NCBI GenBank assembly: GCA_022747635.1
Contig: JAKTNV010000118.1
Coordinates: forward strand, 806,501-870,500
DNA length: 64,000 nucleotides
Reading direction: 5' to 3'
Origin: Hetaerina americana
Lineage: Eukaryota > Arthropoda > Insecta > Odonata > Calopterygidae
Of this stretch, positions 35,861 through 46,920 are shown in pieces (positions within the stretch are counted from its first letter, which is position 1; every line of letters begins with the position of its first letter). The notes under the pieces were generated by a model, which saw only the letters and a list, made by a program, of their open reading frames with translations, searched no databases and was not told the origin of the DNA. The translations under genes and the position numbers were made by a program.

Positions 35861-37490
35861 GACTCCCACCCCCGCCCTCCATTCCCCAGCCCCGCCTTCC
35901 ATTTCCCACGCCACCCTACATTTCCCGCGCCGCCTTCCATTACCAACACCCGTCATCCATTTCCCACCCACAACCCCCATTTCCCAACCTCACCCTCCAT
36001 CTCCCACCCCGCCTTCCAATTCCCACCCCATCTTCTAATTCCCACACTACCAAACATTTCCCACACCTACCAACATTTCCCACATCACCCTCCCATTTCG
36101 CACCCCACTCCATTTCCAAACCCCACCCTCCATTTTTCACCTCAGCCTTCCAATTTCTACCCCCTCCTTCCAGTTCCCACCCCCGCACCCCATCTCCCAT
36201 CCTGCCCCTTATTTCCTAAACCACCCTCCATTTCCCACACCACCCAACATTTCCCACACCACCCAACATTTCCCACACAACCCTCCTATTTCCCATCCCG
36301 CCTTTCATTTCCCACCCCACCCTCCGTTTCCCAATTCCTTCCCAAGGCTTCCAAATCACACATCTGCCAAACCCCGCCTTCCATTTCCCACCCCACCCTA
36401 CATTTCACACCCCACCCTACATTTCCCACCACACCCTACATTTCACACGCCGCCTTCCATTGCTCAAAACCCACCTTCCAATTCTTTCCCCCACCTTCCA
36501 TTTCCCACCCCGCCTTCCAATTTCCACCCCCGCCTTACATTTCCCACCTCCACCCTCCTCTCCCACCTCCACCCTCCAAATCCCACACTACCCTCCCATT
36601 TCCCACGCCACCTTCCCCGTTAACACCACCCGACTTCCATTTCCCGACCCCACCCTCAACTTTCCACCCTCAACTTTCCACCCTCAACTTTCCACCCTCA
36701 ACTTTCCACCCTCAACTTTCCACCCTCAACTTTCCACCCTCAACTTTCCACCCTCAACTTTCCACCCTCAGCCTCCATTTCCCACGCCGCCTTCCATTTC
36801 CCATTTCCACCCTCAACTTTCCACCCTCACCCTCCATTTCCCAACCCCACCCTCCATTACCACCACCCGCCTTCCATTTCCCACCCGCACCCTCGATTTC
36901 CCACCTCCGCCTTCCAATTCCCACACCACCCTCCCAATTCCCACCCCGCTTTACATTACCAACCCCCGCTTTACACTCCCCACCCGTCCTTCATTTCCCA
37001 CCCCGCTCTTCATTTCCCAACCCGCCCTCCATTTATTACCCCCGCTTTCAAATTCCCTCCGCCTTCCAATTCCCACACCACCCTCCCAATTCTTACCCCG
37101 CCCTCCATTACACACCCCCGCCTTCCATTTCCAAACCCCTCTTCCATTTCCCACCCCCTCTTCCATTTCCCACCCCGCCTTCCATTTCCAACCCCCTCTT
37201 CCATTTCCCACCCCCTCTTCCATTTCCCACCCCCGCCTTCCATTTCCCACTCCCTCTTCCATTTCCCACCCCCGATTTTCATTTCCCACCCCCTCCTTTC
37301 GTTTCCCACCTCCGCCTTTCATTTCTCACTCCCGCCTTCCATTTGCCACCCCTTCCCTTCGTTTCCCTCCCCCACCTTCCATTTACAACCCCACGCGCCA
37401 TTTTCCTCCCCCACCTCCAATTTCACACCCCCGTTCTCTATTTCCAACCCCCGACATCCATTTCCCACCCCCGCACCTATTCTCGCAGTG
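35861..37490. repeat. G-poor minisatellite, about 19-bp unit, 1.6 kb
   Basis: Degenerate tandem copies of a unit like TTCCATTTCCCACCCCGCC fill the interval. G is nearly absent from the + strand, so the minus strand carries dense GGGTGGG and GGGG runs with quadruplex potential. Lack of stop codons gives long ORFs in several frames (for example 35813-37516 and 36460-37521). They are repeat artefacts. Confidence 0.95.
36655..36775. repeat. Higher-order 14-bp sub-array inside the minisatellite
   Basis: About eight nearly identical tandem copies of CACCCTCAACTTTC. This is much more homogeneous than the surrounding units, pointing to recent local expansion. Confidence 0.93.
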
Positions 37491-38819
37491 GACAGTGCTT
37501 CTTGAGTCCTCAATAATATGATCTGAATTACATTCTTCGTGCTTTAAATATTTTTGCATGCTCATTTTTAGTTTTACTAGTATTTGAACGCACATCTATC
37601 TCAAATAATTAAGATCTTTTTTTTCTTTATGACATGGAAGCAAAGATTTCATGGATGAATCCATTTCAAGATTTCGAAAAAAACCTTCGCAAATCTTCTT
37701 AGCATATTTTTAACTAATTTCCCGGTGATACCTGAGCGTATGTTTACAGTTTGTTTTTTCGTTTACTGGGCACGTTAGTTATAATAATGAGGTTAAGATT
37801 TTAAGCGGTATTTATACCTATATTCACATTAAGATATCTGCCCCTTGCCATGTGATTTGCCATGTGGTTGGCACGCACTGGTTGGATTTCATTTCCCTGT
37901 AACCCACCATCACGCTATCAGGGTTATATCGTATGACACCCGTGTGAGGTGACATCATAAGTCATAAGCGAAGATGCGATTACAACTTCCGGTGCTTATA
38001 ATGTGTTTCAATGCGCTCCTCTCATTGAGCAAAGTTTCCTTCGTAAGTGATGTCACAAGGCAACGCAATAAAAGTCCACGAGAAGCTTTGGCAGTCAGCA
38101 TCGAATTGTAAAAATACTTCAAAATCATTATTGATTTAGCCGTAAGTTACGTTCCTGGAGATCACTGCGTGCTCCTGCATCTTCATTTGAGAGTGTGTAT
38201 GTACATTGAAAGGAGTAGAACGGAAATTTAAAGGGAATGTATTGTTTTGTTGCTGCGTTAATATCAACATCGATTTGCAGGTAATATTTCCAAGGAAGAG
38301 AGTGGAAACGTATTCTCCGACGACTGGCTAAAACGGTAATTATTTTCAAAACTATTGCAGCAACTTTGGTTGATTAGCATTGGCGGATTTGTTCACATTC
38401 CTTATCGGCATCGGGATAATCTCTCATCCAACACCCTCCCTCCCTCTTCCCCCCCGCCTCAAATCCGTGCTGAAAGGACGTCACCACGGCTCGGTGAAGG
38501 CGTTACAAAGGGCCGTGACGAGCATAGCAGCATTCCCTGCGCCACCGCCTTCCAGAAGGCGCACGAGGTGTGGAAAGCCAGCGGCGGCGTGTGGACGCCC
38601 AATGGTGCAACTTCGAAGAATTCTGTGTGAATTGTTGTCAGTTGGGGCAATGCGTGCAATTTTAAATCGAATCAATCCTACAACTTTTGGAACAACTCGT
38701 GTAGGAATCTCTTAGGCTTGCTACTTATCGGAAAGAGTGATTTGGCAGAAAGGCTATTGTGTTAGTTTACTTGCATTTGTAGGCCTAGATTTGGGAGTAG
38801 CCTTAATACAATAAATTTA
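37491..38819. other. Non-coding upstream of the PDZ gene
   Basis: AT-rich and apparently free of the repeats seen elsewhere. The ORFs at 38355-38715 overlap on both strands and lack domains. It may hold upstream regulatory sequence of the PDZ gene. Confidence 0.35.
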
Positions 38820-39041
38820 CAACCTCAATGCCCCCCTTCCTCATGACGCTTATGGGTCTGTTTTTCTCTCCTTCCTTTGTCGGGCACGCAGATTGCAGGA
38901 CCGGCGCAGCTGTAGTCCCGGGAAGCGACAGGATCCGATTCCGCTGCTGCAATTAGGGAAGGGAGGCAGGGAGTTGCGCTCCTCCGCCATCTTCCTCCTG
39001 GTCCGCCGCCGCTACTGCCATCTCTGGGCTCGGGCTGAGAC
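38820..39041 (+). promoter_or_regulatory. Putative 5' UTR and proximal promoter of the PDZ gene
   Basis: GC content rises sharply before the ATG at 39042. An in-frame TGA (39036-39038) lies two codons before it. A possible splice acceptor (GGGCACGCAG) ends near 38891, so a further 5' non-coding exon may exist. No TATA box at a convincing distance. Confidence 0.35.
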
Positions 39042-39204
39042 ATGCGTCTGTTCCGGAGGAGGTGCTCGGAGCCTCAGGCCTCGCCAGCGGGATGCACACC
39101 GGATTGCGGGGGCCCCTCGACCGGAGACGACGGGGAGTACCAAATGGTGACGGCCCTGCCGGCCCTTGTGCTCCCCGATGGCAGCCCTAAGGAGAGCCGC
39201 AAGG
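39042..39204 (+). CDS. PDZ scaffold gene, start exon (inferred)
   Basis: Encodes the proposed N-terminus (MRLFRRRCSEPQASPAG onward, 54 codons plus one base). Support: ATG with purine at -3, an in-frame stop immediately upstream, and a good donor AAGG|GTGAGC at 39204/39205. The one-base phase matches the acceptor at 51943 (phase 1), making G|TG = Val before FTAWGRRVG. The basic start and low-complexity remainder look disordered. No other exon was found in the 12.7-kb intron. It could instead belong to another transcript. Confidence 0.58.
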
Positions 39205-40249
39205 GTGAGCCGTCGTACCATCGTAAATAATTGCTCCTCTGAGAATGTAGGTGGCAGCATGAGTCGATTACGTCGACGCAAGTGCCCCGTGGTTGATGAT
39301 CCCTGAGATATTTTTCATAGATGAGACTATTTTCTTTAATTATCTTTCAAAATAGTTGTAAATAATAAAGAATGTCTTCTGTGAAGAGCGTCCAACGTGC
39401 AGTACGGGAGCCATTTAAAGGGCTTCATCTTTGCCTAATTAGCGAGAGGGATTACGGAGTTATTTTATTAATATTGATCGTGAAACAATAAAATAACGGG
39501 GAGAATGAGATGTGATGCAATTTATTGATTGGTATTGACTGTCTGAGCGTATGTTGATGGCCCAAAGTATCAAAAAGCAGGCAATTAAAGATCATTCTAC
39601 GTTCGTGTGCTAATTATGACTCTTGGATCATGGAGCATGGGGTGTTTCGAGACGTTGCTTTAAAACATGTCTAAAAAATCAACAGAAATGCTAGCTATTT
39701 CAGTCCCCTACTCCATACTCGGACGTTAAAACACTTCATCCCCTCAATGAACAAGTATACCAATTTATACGTAAAAATAATAACAGCATCGACATAATTG
39801 GTATCGATTGGGGCACTAATAGTGTAAAATCTCGGACCCGCGATCTCGAATCTCGTAATTCCTTATTAAAACTGGCTCAAAGAAACTCCCTCCATCAAGC
39901 ATGCCCACCCGTGGAAAGAATATATTAGACCTATAATTTGCGTACACACCGGAACGTGTAATGAGGGTATCAAATGACGAGGGCTTGAGTGGCCATAAAT
40001 CCGTTGGTCGGTGTCAAATCTCCAGCAAGGGAAAGTTCAAAGGCCGCGCCCTCATTAAACCTCCACCCAAATATCGCTTCGATCTCACGCTCGAACTAAG
40101 TTAGTCACATGAAAGATGGTCACACGAGAATATTCAAAAGCAGAATATATTCAAACCATGAGGGAAGATTGTTATAAAGACTTTTTCAAAGTATAGCAGG
40201 ACATCGACAAAATACGAGTGTATACTTGCTCATTATCAATACTAATTAT
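39205..40249. other. Intron, AT-rich, no recognised feature
   Basis: Start of the proposed first intron. No repeat or gene recognised. Confidence 0.35.
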
Positions 40250-40960
40250 CTTATTCGCGACTGCTATCATGTCTATTTTGGTCTCTGATTGTATGAGGAA
40301 AAAACGTTTAGATATATCCGTTCTACTATCTCCCTGATTTTACGTACGTGATCTAATCTAACATTGTAAGTCGAGGCCTATAATATATCTTTAAAAACCC
40401 TGGATAAGTGACCATCCTCTAATTGACGCCGTGTATTTAATCTTTGGGTTTGGAGATGGATGGAGGCGAAGTGGACAGAAAGGAAAACTGATGAGGAATT
40501 GCCGGGTATGGAGGGGGAAGAGAGAGGTGCGTTAGAAGAAATCATAAGGAGACGGGAAAAATGGATGAAAAAGAAAACGAGGCATGGGCAGGAATAGGAT
40601 AGGGATGGATGTTGGGCGGAATGAAGGGAGGAAGGAAGTGTACGGAGATGAGGCAGGGGGCTTGTTGTGGAGTGGGATATTGGTTTTTGTTTTGTTAGGA
40701 AAGACAAGGTATTTATTTGGTGGTTGTGTCCAACGAAAACGTACCTCAAACGGTATAATACCTAAATAAATAAACAAAATGTAATATGTATTTCAAGCTA
40801 CGGTCTACCTTTGGCTCCCATCCTAATTCTTCCCAAAGTTTCGTGCCTTGCTCATTGAAACTTTTCGCAAACCTAGCTGCTCCACGTTTCACTTGATCTA
40901 GTTCCAAACCAAGCGTACATTTTAAGGATCCCATACACCCGCATCTAACTCGAGGTAGGG
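40250..40960 (-). mobile_element. LINE-A fragment split by a LINE-B insertion
   Basis: The right part (40790-40960, minus) encodes LELDQVKRGAARFAKSF and LWEELGWEPKVD. The left part (40250-40420) carries the segment just beyond it (GGCCTCGACTTACAATGTTAG, minus, as at 28040-28110 on the +). The two are continuous in other copies but separated here by 40421-40785. Confidence 0.72.
40421..40785 (+). mobile_element. LINE-B 3' end inserted in LINE-A
   Basis: The + strand encodes WRWMEAKWTERKTDEELPG and EERGALEEIIRRREKWMK, the last part of LINE-B ORF2 as at 45190-45330. The 3' tail ends AATAAATAAACA. It lies inside a LINE-A copy, so it arrived later. Confidence 0.8.
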
Positions 40961-41029
40961 TCTTTTTGAAGTAATCTACCCGTTAAGGTAGGTTTTTGAA
41001 TCGACACAATTACCAAATGAATATTTTGT

Positions 41030-41757
41030 TTCTCCTAACAAAACACAATCTAGCAACATAATCTGCAAACTCCCTCTTTATCTCCGTGTATTTCCTTCCT
41101 CCCTTTATCCCATCCAACATCCCTATCTTACTCCTGCCCTTTCTTCATTAGCCTAACATTCTCCCCTCTATTACAGTATTCAAGAGCCAGATAACAATTG
41201 AAACGCCCTTCATACATTTTTCCTGCCTCCCTTTGATTTCTCTCAACAGTCACTTCTCCTCGCCCACCATGCATAGTAGTTTCTCATTTGTTTTCCTTTA
41301 AAATTAGTTTTTAAATTTATTCTAACTAGTTTCAGTCTCCTTCTCTTGCGTCTTCTGTCCTGCTGCTGTTGGTTTTCCTTTGCAAGGGTTTCGTGGGATG
41401 ACGGCCGCGGAAGCCTTGCCTCCCCCGCTGCCGGGCACGACACGGCCGACTGGGTCGAGTCCCGTAGTTGCCAGGACTCAAAATCTCTGTATAGTCCATA
41501 ATTTTAATCTTCGGAATGATAATTGAGGTGGTTTCCCGTTGCCTTCATCAATAGTGTCTTTAACGTGACACCATCACTTATCAGCCGCCCCTCTGGGGTC
41601 AGACGCCATTGCAGCCGCCTCACTGAGGAACAGGCGCTGCGTGGACTACCTTTCGTCTGGCTCCTAACCTTCGACCTACCTGGCATGGGTGACCCTACCA
41701 GGAGCAATTATCATTACTCCCGCCAGCACAGCTCTAGGGGTCATCGGAACGCGCAAA
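41030..41757 (-). mobile_element. LINE-B mini-copy: 5' leader joined to 3' end
   Basis: 41280-41757 (minus) matches the LINE-B leader and first codons at 6187-6690. 41030-41270 matches the last part of ORF2 and 3' UTR (as at 45240-45480). The whole endonuclease and RT core is missing at a joint near 41270. Confidence 0.82.
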
Positions 41758-41769
41758 CCTTTCCACGGC

Positions 41770-42110
41770 GTAGTAGTGGTGGTAAAATAGCCTTGCTCCT
41801 TGGCCCTCTCACTACAATTCCGAACTATCCTTTTCATAAATCCTATCTTTTGTTTGCTATTCCGCCAATTTTACTAATGTGTTTTACCCAGGACATATCC
41901 TTAGTTATCCACTCAAGTATTTGACCGGTTCTACGTTTATGTTGTTTCCCTGTATGGCGTAAGTATTTTCGGGTGAAATACTCGTCCTCCAAAAATTTAT
42001 CGAAAAGCATTTCTTAAAATTTAATTGGTGCTCCCGTGTGTCGCACCCGTTTTGGATCGCACTGAGGTCATTAGATAATAATTCCACGTCACTGATCTTT
42101 TCCTATCTAT
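41770..42110 (-). pseudogene. LINE-A fragment, RT thumb
   Basis: It matches 16690-16950: codons for the region after FADD, including LNFKKCFSINFW-like sequence and ITKDMSWVK-like sequence, in broken frames. Confidence 0.7.
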
Positions 42111-42214
42111 TCTATTTCCTTGATTCTATAACACTGTCAAACGTCATCAAATAGGCGAAGTTTGGGATTTGAACGTTTTTCTGGCTTTTTTAATGAATGT
42201 TTTTTCCTCTTTCC

Positions 42215-42330
42215 TAACCATTGGAGCACCCCTCCTCCCCGTTACCCGTCACCTTTTCGCCTGGTGCCTGCATCCCCTGCCACACCCTTTTTCGGAGAAT
42301 TGCGGTGTATTCATGCAAATATGTAGATTA
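42215..42330 (+). mobile_element. LINE-A 3' end
   Basis: GCATCCCCTGCCACACCCTT, then GGTGTATTCATGCAAATATG resembles the reverse complement of the 3' terminus at 16340-16410. Confidence 0.55.
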
Positions 42331-42369
42331 GGTTTACTGGAAGTCTGTTAGATTAGAACTGTACGTCTA

Positions 42370-42700
42370 GTGGTCTCCTTCTTATGTCCCTTGGACCATT
42401 TTCGTCGAAACCATTCCGACACAGGTAAGCATTTCCGCCTGCTCTTTTTTAACTACTCGTATTTTAACATTTGACTCAGGTTTCCTCTGGCTTCCATTCC
42501 CTACCTTCTGCTCTCCCCATGCCTCTTTAACCAATCCCTCTCGATCTACATTGAAAAGCAAAACACGCCCCTCCCTAACCCTTTTCCAAATACTTATTCC
42601 GACTCCAATTGAACCTGAACAGTCGCAGACATGCACGGCTTGCGTTCAAGTCTCGCATTCCTCCAATCAACTCCTGTTTCTGCAATTCATTCATTAATTC
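42370..42700 (-). pseudogene. LINE-B fragment, RT palm
   Basis: In broken minus-strand frames: FNVDREGLVKEAWGE, matching NLYAEEMIKEAWEE at 44660-44700, and upstream ELIGGMRDLN-like codons. The ADD motif is lost. Confidence 0.72.
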
Positions 42701-42754
42701 TTCACAATAAACTCAATCGAACCCCGCATTGAAATCTTTGAACCAAATACGGAA

Positions 42755-43065
42755 TAGTTTGAGGGGAGGCGACCTGCAGCTGAAGTCATTTGCGTCATTG
42801 GGGAAAGATGGGAAAGGAAAAAGGGTGGAGAGAAACCCGGCGGCGGCATAAGCCCACTCTTAAGAACGAAAGGGGTCGCACATGATGTGACGTCCCGCCG
42901 TCCGACGGACGGCGTAGTTATTCAAAGTGTCCTCCACAAAGCACCTCCAGTAGGGATACGGATACCACTGCATGATATCTGCCGCCCATAGGATTCGAAC
43001 CCCCTGGGTGGGAAGCCAGTGTGTTACCCATCGCACATTCCCGATCCCCAAATAAATACGTGATT
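42755..43065 (-). mobile_element. SINE-2, most complete copy, tRNA-derived
   Basis: On the minus strand the head has a B-box (GGGGGTTCGAATCC) and a tRNA-like A-box region (GATGGGTAACACACTGG). The body is shared with copies at 26700 and 30300. Pol III transcription would start from the right. Confidence 0.8.
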
Positions 43066-43139
43066 GTATTCAATGTTCCTCTCTGCTGAAGTAATCTCCC
43101 TACTGCTACGACATCACGGGAGTCCAACTAATCATCCCT

Positions 43140-43880
43140 TCTGTAATCATTTGCCCTCCTCTCCACGCCTTCAGTAAATCACGCCCTGAGTGCCACGAAA
43201 TCAAGATTATCGATGTGTAGTCCTCACATGACGTAAACTTTACCTTTTTCGGGATAGGAACTAGCACTTATCTCACTGAGTCTTCCGGTCAGATTACCTT
43301 GTTGGGCTAAGTTCTTTACCGTACAGTTTTTCTATGTATTCCTTCTATCTCTCTGGGATCTTTTCTGTGCCAACTATAACGTTACCCCAGTTATCTCTAA
43401 CTGTTAGCACAAATCTTCCCTTCTGCTCTGCCCGGAAGTTACATATATTGGGGAATATAGTGATTTAACTTTGCTGTACAGCGCACCAATTTCACCCTTC
43501 CTCTGCAAACTTTCCATATCCTCGCACTGAGTTTTCCACCATGCTTCCTTTGCTTTATTCGCTTCCCGTCTAAATTTATTGTTTTACTCTTTGTACTTCA
43601 TTTTGCCTATCTCAGTATTTACATTCTTCCATTTTCTCCTCTCATCCATCTTTGTAATCATCTGATACGAGATCCATGGTTTCCTTGTCCTTTTCGCGTA
43701 AACACTTCTCATAGTTCTTTTGTGGCTTTCAATATCCCATTTTTTCTCGATAGTACTCAGCCCTTTTCCCTTACTCATGATTTCATCTACAGCCTGCTGA
43801 TACTCCTTCCTCGTCAATCCATTTAATCTTCTACATCCTATTTCCTGACCCGCCTCCCCTGCCTTATCTATTTGAATCGG
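43140..43880 (-). pseudogene. LINE-B fragment, endonuclease-RT linker
   Basis: The minus strand encodes EIMSKGKGLSTIEKKWD, TRKPWISYQMITKMDERRKW and KEAWWKTQCEDMESLQRKGE. This matches 7430-7780 of the long copy and keeps the tryptophan that is a stop there at 7571. Confidence 0.83.
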
Positions 43881-43964
43881 ACGTTACACTTGTATGTGTG
43901 TATGTATAAAATACACGTACATATATAGGTTTGTAAATATATATAACCATAAACACAGTCATCA

Positions 43965-44222
43965 ACACTTAGGGCGGTTTATTAGGTGATGGTAGGGTTC
44001 ACCCATTGCTAAGCCCGACGGCGTGTGAAATTCACACATCAGGGTAGGGGGGCCAGTTCCTATCCCTGTGCAGGTTATGGTTTCCCAGGAAGATCTGGTA
44101 CCCGAAAAGTCACATAGCATGGGTGGAGCTGCAGGTGCCCAGAGTGCCTTGCCCGGGAATCGAACCCGGGACCCTCCGGTCCCCAGTACAACGCTCTACC
44201 CACTGGACTACCGCGACCCACC
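43965..44222 (-). mobile_element. SINE-1 copy, well preserved
   Basis: Minus orientation. The head at the right has the A-box region TAGTCCAGTGGGTAGAGC and B-box GGGTTCGATTCCC. The body has TTCCTGGGAAACCATAACC and the 3' end TTTATGGTT. It directly abuts a (TA)n array. Confidence 0.9.
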
Positions 44223-44228
44223 TTTATG

Positions 44229-44256
44229 ATATATATATATACTATATATATAATAT

Positions 44257-44342
<86 letters not shown>
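44229..44342. repeat. (TA)n microsatellite
   Basis: About 110 bp of TA with small interruptions at the left, between SINE-1 and LINE-B. Confidence 0.96.
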
Positions 44343-44344
<2 letters not shown>

Positions 44345-45547
44345 AGATATGGATATGGAAAGTCTGCAGAGAAAGGGTGAAATCGGTGCCCTGTACAGCA
44401 AAGTTAAATAGTTATCGGGAGGTAAGAAAGAGAGATCTATGCTAACAGTTAGAGATAAAGCGGGTAAGGTAATAGTTGACACAGGAAAGATCCGAGAGTG
44501 ATGTAAGGAGTATGATAGATGTAGTAGCATGAAAGGAAGCTAAGCCGCAACCTGTACATGTCTCAGACTGCTCAGGTGCGGGTGAGGAACGGGGAGTCCG
44601 GATGGGCAGTGTTAGGAAGAGGTGTCAGGCAGGGTGATCCATTATCACCGTTGCTGTTCAACTTGTATGCAGAGGAAATGATTAAAGAGGCATGGGAAGA
44701 ACTGGAGGTAGGAATGAAACTGGGCGGGGAAATCGTACAATCAGTTAGGTTTGCTGATGACCAAGCTTTAGTTTGTCCGTCAGCCAAGGGGTTGCAAGCA
44801 TTGCTGAGTGAATTGGAAATTCAGTGCGGCAGGTATGGGATGAGAATCAATATTAATAAAACAAAGGTTATGCGATTTTCTAGAAAGGAAAAGGCTGAGC
44901 CAAACATTAAAATAAGAGGGCAAAAACTAGAGCAGGTAGAACAGTTTCCGTCTCTAGGAAGTGTTTCGGACCAACACGGTCAAAGTAGTAGGTACGCAAG
45001 GAGAAGAATTGTGCTAAGCAAAGAGGCTTTCACAAGGAGGAGGGAGTTGATTACAGGGACTTTGAGTAAAGATGTTAAGAAAAGACTCGTAAAAACTTTT
45101 ATATGGAGCGTAGCTATGTACGGCGCGGAAACGTGGTCATTGAAGCAGGAGGATAGACGTAGACTGAAGGCTTTTGAAATGTGGGTGTGGAGATGAATGG
45201 AGAAGGTGAAATGGACGGAGAAGAAAACAAATGAGGAAGTACTTGGTATGGTGGGCGAAGAGAGGGGTTTGTTGGGAGAAATCCTTTGGAGGCAGGAAAA
45301 GTGGATGAAGGGGGTGTTGACCGGCAGTGGGATGTTGAAGACTGTAACTGAGGGGAGAATGTTAGACAAACGAGGAAAGGGAAGGGACAGGATAGGGATG
45401 CTGGACGGGATGAAGGGAAGAAGAAAGTACTCAGAGATGAAGAGGGGTCTGATGTAGAGTAGGATACTGGATTTTGTTAGGAATCACAAAATATTTATAT
45501 AGTAACTGTGTCCATCCAAAAACCTACCTTAACCGGTAGATTACCTG
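44343..45547 (+). pseudogene. LINE-B reverse transcriptase, best C-terminal half
   Basis: 44343-44520 is linker (MESLQRKGEIGALYSKVK), then a deletion. From 44558 an open 212-codon stretch covers the palm and thumb: GVRQGDPLSPLLFNLYAE (motif B), RFADDQALV (catalytic ADD, about 44745-44775), MRININKTKVM, FPSLGSVSDQ and AMYGAETWSLKQEDRRRL. A TGA at 45194-45196 stands where another copy has Trp (WRWME), and the frame continues to 45457. Motif A and the endonuclease are absent. The 3' end (about 45545) abuts (TA)n. Confidence 0.9.
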
Positions 45548-45550
45548 ATC

Positions 45551-45551
<1 letters not shown>

Positions 45552-45623
<72 letters not shown>
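45552..45623. repeat. (TA)n microsatellite
   Basis: About 36 TA units immediately after the LINE-B 3' end. Confidence 0.96.
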
Positions 45624-45627
<4 letters not shown>

Positions 45628-45719
45628 GTATCTATACTAACACACACACATAATAAAAAATACATATGTGTATGTGTGTATGTGTATATATGTATATGCG
45701 TCATCTACGTGATTTCTAT

Positions 45720-46280
45720 GGCGTTGTAGGCGCCGAAATTTCGGAATGCGCCAACCATTCGCGAGAAATCTAGGCGTTGCCATAGGAGCCGCATTCGCAG
45801 ACGCCCACGCTGCGATGTCGGAGGGAGCGAGTTGCCGTCCGGCGAGGAGAAGTCACGTCGCCGTTGGGGACGTGCCTCCTCCCATTCCCTTTTCATTTTC
45901 CCCCATGCACATCGCGTGCCCGTCTTGGAGAAGCCCAACCCCCCGCCCTCCCATCCGCGATGTCCTTTCGAGGAAGGCGGAGCACGGGGCGAGCTCGCTA
46001 TTCGGCGGCGGCAGCGGAGGACCGCGGTGCCCGCATACAAATCACCGAGAGGCCAGCGGGCGTGTGCGCGAGTGGCTCCGCTCTGGGGGTCAGCGGTCAC
46101 CGCGGTGGGCGTTGACCCCGGGCCGGACAGCACGGAGGGGGCATCGGCGCACGCGTCTCCTCCTCCGGGAAGGGCCGCCGCCAAAGGTTGCGCCTTCATT
46201 GGTGCGGGGGCGGTGCGATGGGGTTTTGTCCACCCCACGCACGCACGCACGCACACCGCACAGCATGTAGTCACCATAGT
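45720..46280. promoter_or_regulatory. CpG-rich island inside the PDZ gene intron (putative)
   Basis: A sharply bounded GC- and CpG-dense block with overlapping ORFs on both strands and no domain. It ends with an (ACGC)n-like run near 46240. It could be an internal promoter or enhancer; no core element is identified. Confidence 0.3.
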
Positions 46281-46334
46281 GGCATTATTCTTTCACCTTC
46301 TTCCTTCGTTTGTACTCTATTTGAATTGATAACC

Positions 46335-46920
46335 CACGGTTACAGATTTTCAAAGTGCGTTCTCTGTTTAAATTCTACCCATTGCACACTATCGAACGCC
46401 TCTTTTAAGTCTATGTCACGGTGAAATACATCCGCATTATTCTCCCCTCATAAATTCTACAAATTTGGAGCATTAAAACTTCATCCCACGTTTTTCTACT
46501 CCCGTAAGTAGTTTTGAGGGAAATTGAAACCCCAAAGACATAATTTAATGTCATTCTGCTTCAATGACCACGTTTCCGCGCCGTACATAGCTACGCTTCA
46601 TATCAAGTTTTTACGAGTATATTCTTAATATCCTCACTCAATGTCCCTCTCATCGACTCCCTCCTCCTTGTGAAAGCCTCTTTGCCTAGCGCAATTCTTC
46701 CACTTACTTCACTACTACTTTGACCGTGTTGGTCCAAAACACTTCCGAGATACGTAAACTGTTCCACTTGCTCTTTGTCGTATGCTCTCCGATGTAAAGG
46801 TTTAACTTTACATTTCCCTGTCTGGAGAAGCGCATAACCTTTCTTGTTCTTGCGTTTATTCTCACCCTATATGCAAGTATATCGCACTGAATTTCCAATG
46901 CACTCAGCAATGAATTCTGT
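46335..46920 (-). pseudogene. LINE-B fragments in rearranged order
   Basis: On the minus strand from 46920: LEIQCDILAYRVRINARTRK, then AMYGAETWSLKQ (about 46560). Only afterwards comes motif A (DLKEAFDSVQWVEF, about 46390-46415), which should precede both. The order shows rearrangement or two fragments. Confidence 0.76.

Noticed and set aside
35813..37516. 567-codon ORF rich in Pro, Phe, Ser and His
   Set aside because: It is the translation of a G-poor tandem repeat. Other frames and the opposite strand are also open there, and the first codons are a mariner transposase remnant.
45705..46329. ORFs of 165-190 codons on both strands
   Set aside because: The products of a CpG-rich island; none has a domain or suitable splice sites in phase with the PDZ exons.
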